Below, one piece after another: positions 9,104 to 17,915 of a stretch of DNA of 64,000 bases (the stretch's first letter is position 1; each line of letters starts with the position of its first letter). Source of the stretch: Murinocardiopsis flavida (GTDB taxonomy: Bacteria; Actinomycetota; Actinomycetes; Streptosporangiales; Streptosporangiaceae). The notes under the pieces were generated by a model that made no database searches, had not been told where the DNA came from, and saw nothing but the letters and a program-made list of their open reading frames with translations. Both the position numbers and the translations under genes were made by a program. The DNA lies in contig NZ_PYGA01000007.1 of NCBI RefSeq assembly GCF_003014485.1, positions 202,569 to 266,568 of the forward strand. The letters run 5' to 3'.

Positions 9104-10296
9104 CCCCGCCGGCCCGCGACCCGGGCCCTGTCGGCGCCACCGCCTACCTCTACCCCTGGGACGTGGTGGGCGACCCCGCTGCTGCGGAGCGGACCGCGCG
9201 GCTCGGCGTCGGCACGGTCGCGCTCGCCGCCGCCTACCACTCGGTGCGGGCCGCCACCCCGCGCCACCCCGACCACCGGGTGGTCTCGGCCCGCCACGCG
9301 GCGCTCTACGTCCCCATCCGGCCCGACCGCTGGCGGGGCTCCCCGCTGGTGCCGCCGTCAGGAGCCGAATGGTCGGGCGGCACCGACTCCTTCGGCGCCG
9401 CCCGCGACGCCCTCCGCGGGCACGGGCTGGCCGTGGACGCCTGGACGGTGCTGACCCACAGCTCCGTCCTCGGCACGGCGCACCCCGACCTCGCCGTCCG
9501 CAACGCGTTCGGCGACCGCTACGCCTACGCGCTGTGCCCCACGTCGGCGGTCGTGCGCGAGTACGCGGTGCGCGTGGTCCGCGAGGTACTCGACCTGGGC
9601 CGCCCCGACGGCCTGGTGGTCGAGGCGTGCGGGCCGCTCGGCTTCGGCCACCAGAGCATGCACGAGAAGACCGACGGCGCCGACTGGTCGCCGGTGGACC
9701 AGGCGCTGCTGTCGGTGTGCTTCTGCGCGGCCTGCCGCAGGGAGCTCGCCTGGTCCGGGACCGACCCCGGCGACGCGGCCGCGGCCGTGCGCGACGCGGT
9801 CGGAACGGGCGCCGCGAGCCCGGACGAGGCGCTGGGCGGCGCCGGAGGCCCGCTGCTCGCCGTGCGCTCCGCAGCGGTCACCGCCCTGCGCGACGAGGTC
9901 GCCACCACCGCCCGAGCGGCGGGCGTCGGGCGGCTGTCGTTCTTCGCGAGCGCCGACCCGTGGTCGACGGGCCCCTCGGCGGCGGTACTGGGCCCCGGTG
10001 CCGACGCCGACGCCTACCTCGCGGGCTGCTGGGGGCCGGCCGTGGAGGGTGCGGCCGCCGTCCGCGCGCTCCGCGCGGCCACCCGGCCGCCCAAGGGAGC
10101 CGCCGGGCCGGGGCCGCGTGTCGGCGCCTACGTCACCGTGCTGCCCCCGCACCCGGCCGACCCCGAACAGCTCGGCGGACATTGGGCGGCGCTGCGCGCG
10201 GCGGGAGCCGACGACCTGCACATCTACCACGCCGGACTCGCCTCGACCGCCCGCCTCGACGCGGCCGCCGCGGCGCTGGCCGCCCTCAGCCCCTGA
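9100..10296 (+). CDS. Alanine-rich protein of unknown function, possible glycoside-hydrolase-like TIM barrel
   Basis: A 398-residue protein that I do not recognise at family level. Its GTG start overlaps the gudD stop (GTGA), so it is translated with the aldarate genes. No signal peptide is evident. Features include an N-terminal strand-rich YLYPWDVVGD segment, a repeated strand/helix pattern suggesting a TIM barrel, an acidic DGLVVEACGPLGFGHQ segment in the position where barrel glycosidases carry an acid, and a paired-cysteine motif CFCAACRREL near the middle. The CxCxxC arrangement could bind metal. Because it ends an aldarate operon, a role in releasing or handling uronate sugars inside the cell is plausible but unproved. 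Confidence 0.7.
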   Translation: MTPPARDPGPVGATAYLYPWDVVGDPAAAERTARLGVGTVALAAAYHSVRAATPRHPDHRVVSARHAALYVPIRPDRWRGSPLVPPSGAEWSGGTDSFGAARDALRGHGLAVDAWTVLTHSSVLGTAHPDLAVRNAFGDRYAYALCPTSAVVREYAVRVVREVLDLGRPDGLVVEACGPLGFGHQSMHEKTDGADWSPVDQALLSVCFCAACRRELAWSGTDPGDAAAAVRDAVGTGAASPDEALGGAGGPLLAVRSAAVTALRDEVATTARAAGVGRLSFFASADPWSTGPSAAVLGPGADADAYLAGCWGPAVEGAAAVRALRAATRPPKGAAGPGPRVGAYVTVLPPHPADPEQLGGHWAALRAAGADDLHIYHAGLASTARLDAAAAALAALSP

Positions 10297-10309
10297 CCGC
10301 GGGCCGACC

Positions 10310-10336
10310 GCGGCGGACCCGGGCCGGGCCCGCCGC
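10310..10336. terminator. Possible terminator dyad between convergent genes
   Basis: GCGGCGGACCCGG and CCGGGCCCGCCGC flank a single central base, with one mismatch. The element sits between the end of the aldarate operon and the end of the convergent FKBP gene. It is GC-rich without a U tract, so its strength is uncertain. Confidence 0.4.
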
Positions 10337-10356
10337 GCGGCCGCGGGGGCGCCGGG

Positions 10357-10731
10357 TCAGGAGACGGCGACCAGGTCGCAGACGAAGACCAGGGTCTCGT
10401 TGGGCTCGATGACGCCGCCGGCGCCGCGCTCGCCGTAGGCGAGGTGGGACGGGATGACGAGCTGGCGGCGGCCGCCGACCCGCATGCCCATGACGCCCTG
10501 GTCCCAGCCGCTGATGACCTGGCGTGCGCCGAGCGTGAACTGCAAGGGCTCGCCCCGGTTCCAGGAGGCGTCGAACTCCTCGCCGGTGGAGTGCGCGACG
10601 CCGACGTAGTGGACGCTCACGGTGGCGCCGTGCCCGGCCTGCGCGCCCTCGCCCACCGTGATGTCGGTGACCTGGAGGTCGGCCGGCGGCGGGCCGTCGA
10701 TGAAGTCGATCTCGGGACGCTCAAGCGCCAT
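10357..10731 (-). CDS. FKBP-type peptidyl-prolyl cis-trans isomerase
   Basis: A 124-residue single-domain FKBP, presumably cytosolic since there is no signal peptide. Conserved elements are VSVHYVGVAHSTGEEFDASW, the FTLGARQVISGWDQGVMGM core with the binding-pocket Trp, and the PSHLAYGERG loop. It catalyses prolyl isomerisation in protein folding. The gene appears monocistronic between two convergent or separate units. Length is the family norm. Confidence 0.93.
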   Translation of the reverse strand: MALERPEIDFIDGPPPADLQVTDITVGEGAQAGHGATVSVHYVGVAHSTGEEFDASWNRGEPLQFTLGARQVISGWDQGVMGMRVGGRRQLVIPSHLAYGERGAGGVIEPNETLVFVCDLVAVS

Positions 10732-10850
10732 GGTGGGGTGCCCCCTGCTCGTCTGGTCGGTACCGCCCCAGGCTAATGCCGCCGCGACGGCACCGCGCCG
10801 CGCGCCGCCGCCTCGCCGGCGGTCACGGCGCCCACTGCGGCCGTCAAGGC

Positions 10851-11174
10851 TCAGCCCCGGGTCGGGGAGGACCGCAGCAGGGAACCCAGCCCGCCGATTC
10901 GGAGGACCCGGCTGACCCGCCCGTCGTGCGCGAGGACGGAGAGGCCGCGGCCGGCACCGGCCAAGCGCCGCTCCAGCCGCAGGAGCGCGCCGAGGACGGT
11001 GGAGTCGACGAACCCCATGCCGGTCAGGTCGACCACCATCCAGGGGGCGTCCACCGCTTCGGCCGCCGCCAGGCGGGCTTCGAGGGCCCGGACGTTCGAC
11101 AGGTCGACATCGCCTGTCAGGCGCACCACCGTGGCGCCGTTGTGTCGCAGGAACTCAGCCCGAAGTCGCCGCAT
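10851..11174 (-). CDS. STAS-domain protein, anti-sigma factor antagonist type
   Basis: A 107-residue STAS protein. The core reads VVRLTGDVDLSN, VVDLTGMGFVDSTVLGALL and a final GLSVLAH strand, and the Ser in DST is where SpoIIAA-like antagonists are phosphorylated. The ATG at 11174 is chosen because GGGAG lies 9 nt upstream; a longer frame to 11228 adds an Arg-rich tail without a ribosome binding site. It probably binds an anti-sigma kinase (RsbW type) encoded elsewhere. No kinase or sigma gene is adjacent. Confidence 0.82.
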   Translation of the reverse strand: MRRLRAEFLRHNGATVVRLTGDVDLSNVRALEARLAAAEAVDAPWMVVDLTGMGFVDSTVLGALLRLERRLAGAGRGLSVLAHDGRVSRVLRIGGLGSLLRSSPTRG

Positions 11175-11405
11175 CGCAGCCCACTCCCGTTTATCCGGGC
11201 GCGCCCGGGCTCGGCTGCGGGAAGCCACGGGTACTGAATCGTGTAGGAGCCATCAATGTAGAGCGCGCCTGGCGTGCGCGTATGCGCTTTCGGAATTCTC
11301 TCCGCTCCGGTGACCGCCGCCGCCCGCGTCGCCGGGGCGCTCCCGGCCCCGCATCCGGTGCGCCGCCGCTTGAGCAAGACGCCCGCCGCGGGGAATGAAC
11401 CCGTC

Positions 11406-11618
11406 ATGGCAAAGCACTTGTTGATCAACGGCCCATCGGGGAACATCCTGCTGCCCGCCGACACCGATACCGACGCGGTACTGCGGGAACTGGAGGACGG
11501 CGCGCTCGACGGCCGGATCGTCACGGTCAACGCCGAGGACCAGGGCGACCCGAGCGCACGCTTCACGGTCTATCTGAACCTGAAGAACGCCGTGTGGTGG
11601 GCCATCGTGGAACGCTGA
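11406..11618 (+). CDS. Small conserved-looking protein of unknown function
   Basis: A 70-residue protein beginning MAKHLLINGPSGNILLPAD and ending in NLKNAVWWAIVER. Codon third positions are strongly G/C, and the regular alternation of hydrophobic strands supports a real gene. The ribosome site is weak (a GGGGA about 12 nt upstream). It is divergent from the STAS gene across about 230 bp. No family was recognised. Confidence 0.55.
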   Translation: MAKHLLINGPSGNILLPADTDTDAVLRELEDGALDGRIVTVNAEDQGDPSARFTVYLNLKNAVWWAIVER

Positions 11619-11716
11619 CCCCCTCAACCCCCCGCGTACCGGGGGCGTGGCGAATCCATCTCCACCCGCGGATGGCCAATCGGGCAATCCAACCGTCCGA
11701 ACAGTCGGACCCATTC

Positions 11717-11738
11717 GTACCGTTGGTACACTTAGTAC
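11717..11738 (+). promoter_or_regulatory. GTAC-repeat operator in front of the toxin-antitoxin pair
   Basis: GTAC occurs three times at 9-bp intervals (11717, 11726, 11735). The first two form a perfect 13-bp palindrome, GTACC-GTT-GGTAC, and the third abuts the antitoxin ATG. Phd-type antitoxins commonly bind such repeats to repress their own operon. TACACT at 11727-11732 could be a -10 element, which would put the transcript start at or very near the ATG. Confidence 0.55.
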
Positions 11739-12008
11739 ATGAGTGACATGCAGACCCAGTCGATCCGCGATGTCCGCGACCACCTCTCTGATGTCGTCGA
11801 GCGTGCCGACCGTGAGGATTCCCCCACCGTCATCACCCGTCACGGCAAAGAGGTGGCCGCCGTCGTCTCCATGGACACCCTTCGCCAGTTCCAGGAGTGG
11901 GAAGAGCGCGAACTGAACCGGATCATCGATGAGCGCATGGCCGCCTCGACCGGCGAAGGCGCCACTCTCGAAGAGGTCATGGCCGAGACCCTGGCCCGAC
12001 CTGAATGA
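11739..12008 (+). CDS. Type II antitoxin, Phd/YefM family
   Basis: An 89-residue antitoxin. The N-terminal Phd fold reads QSIRDVRDHLSDVVERADRED then PTVITRHGKEVAAVVSMD, and it is followed by an acidic helical tail (residues 50-89) that would wrap the toxin. It overlaps the toxin gene by 4 bases (ATGA), the typical antitoxin-first order. No Shine-Dalgarno sequence is seen before the ATG, consistent with leaderless translation. The GTAC repeats just upstream are its likely autoregulatory site. Confidence 0.88.
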   Translation: MSDMQTQSIRDVRDHLSDVVERADREDSPTVITRHGKEVAAVVSMDTLRQFQEWEERELNRIIDERMAASTGEGATLEEVMAETLARPE

Positions 12009-12271
12009 GTAACAGCAAGTACGTCACCCGATTCGAGCCCGCCGCTCAAGCCGATCTGCGCAAGATCCCGAAGCGGCAGGCCATCGCGATCCTCCGTAAG
12101 CTCGGCGATCTCGAAACCGATCCCTACGGCTTTGGCACGACGGCCATGGTCTCCCAGCCGGATCGCCGTCGACTCCGAGTCGGTGTCTACCGGCTCAGCT
12201 ACACCGTGGACAACGGTGAACTCGTGGTCTGGGTGCTCAAGGTCGGGCACCGTTCAACCGTCTACGAATAA
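12005..12271 (+). CDS. Type II toxin, RelE/ParE superfamily
   Basis: An 88-residue basic protein of the RelE fold. Its motifs are FEPAAQADLRKIPKRQAIAILRKLGDLETDP, RRLRVGVYRLSYTVDNGELVVWVLKVGHRSTVYE. The terminal HRSTVYE segment with its His/Arg/Tyr is where RelE mRNA interferases keep catalytic residues, so ribosome-dependent mRNA cleavage is the likely activity. It is directly coupled to the Phd antitoxin. Confidence 0.88.
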   Translation: MSNSKYVTRFEPAAQADLRKIPKRQAIAILRKLGDLETDPYGFGTTAMVSQPDRRRLRVGVYRLSYTVDNGELVVWVLKVGHRSTVYE

Positions 12272-12288
12272 CCCGGAGGGCGGTTGCG

Positions 12289-12484
12289 GTGAAGACCTAC
12301 CAGGCGCACGCCAAACGATGGAAGCACGAAGGGGAGCTCCACATCGACGGCGTGGGAGTGACCCAGGCTCACCGCATCAACGAGGCTGAAGCGATGGCGC
12401 GCGAATATGTCGCCTTGGATCTCGCCATTCCTGAGGGCTCCTTCGACGTGGTGGTCAAGGACAGCACGATCGACGCGGAGACTG

Positions 12485-12498
<14 letters not shown>
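12289..12498 (+). CDS. Small protein downstream of the toxin, HicB-like fold possible
   Basis: A 69-residue protein starting at a GTG with GGAGGG about 10 nt upstream and beginning MKTYQAHAKRWKHEGELHI. The pattern of two strands (YQAHAKRW, ELHIDGVG), then AHRINEAEAMAREYVALDL as a helix, and a final SFDVVVK strand resembles the partial RNase-H fold of HicB antitoxins, although no HicA is next to it. It follows the toxin by 17 bp and could be co-transcribed. Its last bases overlap the end of the convergent SRPBCC gene. Confidence 0.6.
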
Positions 12499-13099
<601 letters not shown>

Positions 13100-13101
13100 G
13101 G

Positions 13102-14370
13102 CTACCCCCCGCCGACCGTCGCGGCCACGAAGTGGCCACGACCCGTTATCGTCACCGGTCCCTCAGCAGCGGTGGCGAAGGCCGACTCCCCTTGGCGCAG
13201 GGTGAGCGGCGCGCCGCCGGTGCAGCCGAGCTCGGCGCGGCCGCTGAGGGCGAGGACGACCCAGGGGACGCCGCCCGGCAGGACCGTCCGGACCGCTCCC
13301 GGGCCCATCACCGACAGCGCGAAGTCGTCGGCCTCGGGCCGGTACTCGCTGCGGCCGCCGACCGCGCGGCCCTGCGCGTAGGGGATGGGGAGCACCGAGA
13401 AGTCGACCACGTCGAGGAGTTCGGCGGGGTCGACGTGCTTGCCCGTGAGTCCGGCCCGCAGCACGTTGTCGGAGCTCGCCATGACCTCCACCGCGGTGCC
13501 GCGCAGGTAGGCGTGGACGTTGCCGGCCGGCAGGAACAGCGCCTCGCCGGGGCGCAGGGTGATGCGGTTGAGCAGCAGCGCGGCGACGGCCCCCGGGTCG
13601 CCGGGGTAGCGGTCGGCGAGTTCGAGGACGGTGGCGGCGTGGGCGCCGGGTTCGGCCGCGCGTGCGGCGGGGACCCCGCGCCCCGCGGCGGCGCCGCCGG
13701 CGAGCCCGGCGACCAGTTCGGTGACGAGCGCTCCGCGGCGGGCGCCGGGGAGCGTGAGCAGCCGGGTCATCGCGGCGCGCAGCGCGGTGCCGGGCCCGGG
13801 GGCGGACAGGTCGGCGCGCAGGGTCGCGGCGAGTTCGCCCGGGATCCCGGCGAGCTCGGCCCGCGCCGCCGCGGGGGCGCGGAACCCGCACAGCGCCTCG
13901 AACGGCTCCAGGGCGAGCACCAGCTCCGGCTTGTGGAAGGGGTCGCGGTAGTTGCGGTGCGGCGCGTCGACCGGGATCCCGGCGGCGTCCTCCGCGGCGT
14001 AGCCCGCGCGGGCCCGCACGGCGTCGGGGTGGACCTGCAAGGACAGCGGCTGCTCTGCCGCGAGCACCTTCAGCAGGAAGGGGAGGCGTTCGCCGAAGCG
14101 TGCGACGGCCCGCTCGCCGAGGACGCCCTTGGGGTCGGCGGAGATCACCTCGTCGAAGCCGACGGGACCGTCGTCGGTGCGCAGCATGCTGGGCGCGCCG
14201 GGGTGCGCGCCGAGCCACAGTTCGGCCTGCGGCCCTCCATCGGCGGGCACTCCGAGCAGGCGTGGGATGGCCGTCGTGGAACCCCACGCGTAGCGGCGCA
14301 CCTCGTTGCTCAGCCTGCGCATACGCTCCGCTCGTCTCGTCCGGAGCACCGGGCTCGCCTGCTCGATCAT
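13102..14370 (-). CDS. manA: Mannose-6-phosphate isomerase, class I
   Basis: A 422-residue type I phosphomannose isomerase that interconverts mannose-6-phosphate and fructose-6-phosphate with a bound zinc. Motifs are RRYAWGSTTAIP near the start, AELWLGAHPGAPS, QPLSLQVHPD (zinc ligands Gln/His), RDPFHKPELVLAL with the ligand Glu, and PAGNVHAYLRGTAVEVMASSDNVLRAGLTGKHVD. Start choice: the ATG at 14370 has GGAGG upstream and G/C-rich third positions. The ATG at 14322 (MRRLSNEVRRYAWGS) matches the usual family start but has only a close-spaced GGAG. It is divergent from an alpha-mannosidase, which would supply mannose. Confidence 0.88.
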   Translation of the reverse strand: MIEQASPVLRTRRAERMRRLSNEVRRYAWGSTTAIPRLLGVPADGGPQAELWLGAHPGAPSMLRTDDGPVGFDEVISADPKGVLGERAVARFGERLPFLLKVLAAEQPLSLQVHPDAVRARAGYAAEDAAGIPVDAPHRNYRDPFHKPELVLALEPFEALCGFRAPAAARAELAGIPGELAATLRADLSAPGPGTALRAAMTRLLTLPGARRGALVTELVAGLAGGAAAGRGVPAARAAEPGAHAATVLELADRYPGDPGAVAALLLNRITLRPGEALFLPAGNVHAYLRGTAVEVMASSDNVLRAGLTGKHVDPAELLDVVDFSVLPIPYAQGRAVGGRSEYRPEADDFALSVMGPGAVRTVLPGGVPWVVLALSGRAELGCTGGAPLTLRQGESAFATAAEGPVTITGRGHFVAATVGGG

Positions 14371-14678
14371 CTCGTGCTCGCCTCCACTCGACACTCCCCC
14401 GTTCGGCTTACGGAAGTCTCTCGGGTCGCGTGCGGGGGCGCACCGGTGGTGTCCCCACGCCGACGGTAGTGCGAGCACTACCCGGCACACTCCACTGACC
14501 GGGCACTATCGACCCAATAGCAGCCGGACCACCTCATTGTCCCCGCCTTCGCGGCCGACCCTGGTCATCCGGGTGCCCCGCGTGGCGCACCGAAGCCGCT
14601 TTATCTAAAGTCTTGACTAAGGCTCCGGTGACTTGGGACGGTACCGGCAAGGACCCCCACGACGATTACGGAGTCTTG
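14371..14678. other. Divergent intergenic region between manA and the alpha-mannosidase
   Basis: This 308-bp stretch must hold the promoters for both directions. I see no clear promoter pair. The less GC-rich part, about 14598-14620 (CTTTATCTAAAGTCTTGACTAAGG region), has an imperfect dyad CTAAAGT/ACTAAG around TCTTG that could be an operator for the mannosidase, but this is weak. No additional coding region is apparent. Confidence 0.4.
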
Positions 14679-17600
14679 ATGCACGACGACCGCAAACTGG
14701 TGGAGGACCGGCTCGAGCGGGTTCTCAGTGAGCGCATTCGGCCCGCTGCGCACCGCTCCCCGGTTCCCCTGTCGGTCCGGCGCTGGGACGCGCCCGGCGA
14801 GCCGGTCCCGGTCGCCGAGGGCCTCGCAGCCGAGTACCGCCCGGCGCGGGTCGGCGAGGCGTGGGGACCTCCGTGGGCGACCACCTGGTTCGAGGTGTCC
14901 GGCCGGATCCCGCAGGAGTGGGCCGGGCAGGTCGTCGAGGCCGTCATCGACCTCGGCTTCGCCCCCGACCGCCCCGGGTTCTGCGCCGAGGGGCTCGTCT
15001 ACCGCGCCGACGGCAGCGTCGTCAAAGGGCTGAACCCGCGCAACGCCTGGGTGCGCGTCGGCGCGCCCGCCCAGGGCGGCGAGGAGATCCTGCTCTACGT
15101 CGAGGCCGCCGCGAACCCGCTGATCCTGGACGCCAACGGCTTCCAGGCCACGGCCTTGGGCGAGCGCGAAACAGCGGGCGACGAGCCGCTGTACGCCCTG
15201 ACCCGGCTCGAACTCGCCGTCTTCGACGAGACCGTCTGGGGGCTCGCCCTCGACCTCGACGTCCTGGGTGAGCTGATGCGGGAGCTGCCGGCGGAGTCGC
15301 CGCGCCGCTGGGAGATCCTGCGCGCCGTCGAGCGCGCCCTGGACGCCGTCGACCTGCACGACGTCAACGGGTCCGCCGCCGCCGCGCGTGCGGAGCTCGC
15401 CCCGGCGCTGGCAGCCCCGGCGCACGCCAGCGCCCACCAACTCTCCGCCATCGGGCACGCCCACATCGACTCGGCCTGGCTGTGGCCGCTGCGCGAGACG
15501 ATCCGCAAGGTCGCGCGCACCGCGTCCAACGTCACCGCGCTGATGGACGACGACCCCGGCTTCCTGTTCGCGATGAGCCAGGCCCAGCAGCTCGAATGGC
15601 TCAAGGACCACCGGCCCGAGGTGTTCGCCCGCGTCAAGGAGAAGGCCGCCACCGGCCAGTTCATCCCGGTGGGCGGCATGTGGGTGGAGTCCGACACCAA
15701 CATGCCGGGCGGCGAGGCGCTTGCGCGGCAGTTCGTGTACGGCAAGCGATTCTTCCGCGAGGAGCTGGGCATCGACACCCGCGAGGTGTGGCTGCCCGAC
15801 TCGTTCGGCTACTCCGCCGCCCTGCCGCAGCTCATCGCACTGTCGGGGTCGGAGTACTTCCTCACCCAGAAGATCTCCTGGAGCCAGACCAACACCTTCC
15901 CGCACCACACGTTCCGGTGGGAGGGCCTCGACGGCACCCGGGTGTTCACGCACTTCCCGCCGATCGACACCTACAACGCCGAGCTGACGGGCGCCGAACT
16001 GGGCCACGCGGTGCGCAACTACCGGGAGAAGGGCCGGGCGACGCGCTCCATGGTCCCGTTCGGCCACGGCGACGGCGGCGGCGGGCCCACCCGCGAGATG
16101 CTGGCCCGCGCCGAGCGCCTGGCCGACCTCGAGGGCTCGCCCCGAGTCGCAATCGAGCGGCCCGACGAGTTCTTCGCCAAGGCGGCCGCCGAGTACCCCG
16201 ACGCCCCGGTGTGGTGGGGCGAGCTGTACCTGGAGTTCCACCGCGGCACCTACACCAGCCAGGCAAAGACCAAGCAGGGGAACCGGCGCAGCGAGCACCT
16301 GCTGCGCGAGGCCGAGCTGTGGGCGGCGACCGCGGCGGTGCGCACCGGCTTCGACTACCCGCACGACCGGCTCGACACCATCTGGAAGGCGGTGCTGCTC
16401 AACCAGTTCCACGACATCCTGCCCGGCTCCTCCATCGCGTGGGTGCACCGGGAGGCGGCCGACACCTATGCCGCGCTGGCCGTGGAGCTGGAGGAGATCA
16501 TCGCGGCGGCGCAGCACGCGCTCGCCGGCGGCGGACCCGGCACCGTGGTGTTCAACGCCGCGCCGCACGGGCGCGGCGGGGTCCCCGCGCTCGGCGCGAC
16601 CGCGCGCCCCGCGCAGGACGGCGGCGACGTCGCCGCGGCGGCCGACGGCGGCGGCTTCGTCCTCGACAACGGGCTGCTGCGCATCCGCGTCGACGAGCGG
16701 GGCCTGGTCACCTCGGCCTTCGACATCGCCGCCGACCGCGAGGCGCTGGCGCCGGGCGCGATGGGCAACCTGTTGCAGATCCACCCCGACCTGCCCAACG
16801 CCTGGGACGCCTGGGACGTCGACTCCTTCTACCGCAACCGGGTCACCGACCTGGTGGACGCCGAGGACGTCGCCCTCACCGAGAAGGGCGCCGACGCCGC
16901 CGCGGTCACCGTGGTGCGCGCCTTCGGCGCCTCGCGGGTGACCCAGGTGCTGCGGCTGCGCCGTGGCGCCGCGGTGCTCGACATCGACACCGAAGCCGAC
17001 TGGCACGAGCGCGAGACCTTCCTCAAGGCGGCGTTCCCGCTGGACGTGCGCGCGGAGTCCGCCGCGTCGGAGATCCAGTTCGGGCACGTCCACCGGCCGA
17101 CGCACACCAACACCTCCTGGGACGCCGCCAAGTTCGAGACCTGCGCGCACCGCTGGGTGCAGGTGGCGGAGCCGGGGTACGGCCACGCCGTCGTCAACGA
17201 CTCCACCTACGGCCACGACGTCACCCGTGACGTACGCCCCGACGGCGGCACGACAACGACCGTGCGGCTGTCGCTGCTGCGCGCGCCGCGCTTCCCCGAC
17301 CCGGAGACCGACCAGGGCCTGCACCGGCTGCGCTACGCGCTGGCGCCGGGCGCGGCGGTGTCCGACGCGGTTCGGGAGGGCTACCGGATCAACCTCGCCC
17401 AGCGCGAGGCGCCGGGCAGCGCCGAGGTCGCCCCGCTGGTCGCCGTCGAGGGCGACGGCGTGGTGGTGGAGTCGGTGAAGCTCGCCGACGACCGCAGCGG
17501 CGACGTCGTCGTGCGGCTGTACGAGGCGCACGGCGCGCGGGCCGTCGGCCGCGTCGCCGCGGGGTTCGCCTCCGGTGCGGCCACGGCGGTCGACCTGCTG

Positions 17601-17708
17601 GAGGACGCGCTCGAAGAGGGGCCGGAGCTGCGCACCGAGGACGGGGCGACCGTCGTCGCGCTGCGCCCGTTCCAGATCGTGACGCTGCGGCTGCCCCGGG
17701 CCGAGTAG
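14679..17708 (+). CDS. Alpha-mannosidase, glycoside hydrolase family 38
   Basis: A 1009-residue GH38 enzyme without a signal peptide, so probably cytosolic. It cleaves alpha-mannose residues from glycans or oligosaccharides. Catalytic-domain signatures are GHAHIDSAWLWPLRET (metal ligands His260 and Asp264, also His262), VWLPDSFGYSAALPQ with nucleophile Asp374, WWGELYLEFHRGTYTSQA, and the metal ligand His578 in HDILPGSSI. The later beta-sandwich domains (about 640-1009) contain the NTSWDAAKFETCAHRWVQ and NDSTYGHDV motifs. The ATG at 14679 has GGAG 5 nt upstream; an upstream in-frame ATG at 14613 lacks one. It is divergent from manA, consistent with mannose use. Confidence 0.93.
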   Translation: MHDDRKLVEDRLERVLSERIRPAAHRSPVPLSVRRWDAPGEPVPVAEGLAAEYRPARVGEAWGPPWATTWFEVSGRIPQEWAGQVVEAVIDLGFAPDRPGFCAEGLVYRADGSVVKGLNPRNAWVRVGAPAQGGEEILLYVEAAANPLILDANGFQATALGERETAGDEPLYALTRLELAVFDETVWGLALDLDVLGELMRELPAESPRRWEILRAVERALDAVDLHDVNGSAAAARAELAPALAAPAHASAHQLSAIGHAHIDSAWLWPLRETIRKVARTASNVTALMDDDPGFLFAMSQAQQLEWLKDHRPEVFARVKEKAATGQFIPVGGMWVESDTNMPGGEALARQFVYGKRFFREELGIDTREVWLPDSFGYSAALPQLIALSGSEYFLTQKISWSQTNTFPHHTFRWEGLDGTRVFTHFPPIDTYNAELTGAELGHAVRNYREKGRATRSMVPFGHGDGGGGPTREMLARAERLADLEGSPRVAIERPDEFFAKAAAEYPDAPVWWGELYLEFHRGTYTSQAKTKQGNRRSEHLLREAELWAATAAVRTGFDYPHDRLDTIWKAVLLNQFHDILPGSSIAWVHREAADTYAALAVELEEIIAAAQHALAGGGPGTVVFNAAPHGRGGVPALGATARPAQDGGDVAAAADGGGFVLDNGLLRIRVDERGLVTSAFDIAADREALAPGAMGNLLQIHPDLPNAWDAWDVDSFYRNRVTDLVDAEDVALTEKGADAAAVTVVRAFGASRVTQVLRLRRGAAVLDIDTEADWHERETFLKAAFPLDVRAESAASEIQFGHVHRPTHTNTSWDAAKFETCAHRWVQVAEPGYGHAVVNDSTYGHDVTRDVRPDGGTTTTVRLSLLRAPRFPDPETDQGLHRLRYALAPGAAVSDAVREGYRINLAQREAPGSAEVAPLVAVEGDGVVVESVKLADDRSGDVVVRLYEAHGARAVGRVAAGFASGAATAVDLLEDALEEGPELRTEDGATVVALRPFQIVTLRLPRAE

Positions 17709-17723
17709 CGCCACTGTCCCACC

Positions 17724-17759
17724 CGGGACCCGGCACCGGACGTCCGGTGCCGGGTCCCG
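17724..17759. terminator. 36-bp perfect palindrome, terminator after the mannosidase gene
   Basis: CGGGACCCGGCACCGGAC at 17724-17741 is followed directly by its exact reverse complement at 17742-17759, then GCGTTTT. With an effective 4-nt loop this gives a very stable hairpin plus a short T run, a convincing intrinsic terminator 16 nt after the stop. Confidence 0.85.
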
Positions 17760-17871
17760 GCGTTTTCCCGAGCGTGGTGCCGGGGCCGCCCCGGGCCGGA
17801 CGGCGGCGCCGCCCGGCCCGGCCCCATGACCCCCAGGCCGGGTGGCGGCGTTTCCGGATGCCCCCGTACAT

Positions 17872-17890
17872 TTAGGTTAGGCATTCCTAA
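17872..17890 (+). promoter_or_regulatory. Iron box (IdeR/DmdR1-type operator)
   Basis: TTAGGTTAGGCATTCCTAA closely matches the 19-bp actinobacterial iron box consensus TTAGGTTAGGCTAACCTAA. It ends 25 bp before the start of a siderophore-binding lipoprotein gene, so that gene should be repressed when iron is sufficient. Confidence 0.9.
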
Positions 17891-17915
17891 AGTGCGAACA
17901 ACTGGAGAACCACCC

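Noticed and set aside
14601..17714. A 1037-codon open frame on the minus strand across the alpha-mannosidase
   Set aside because: It is the antiphase of a clear GH38 gene. High GC removes stop codons, the product is Arg/Gly/Val-rich, and it has no recognisable motif or ribosome site.
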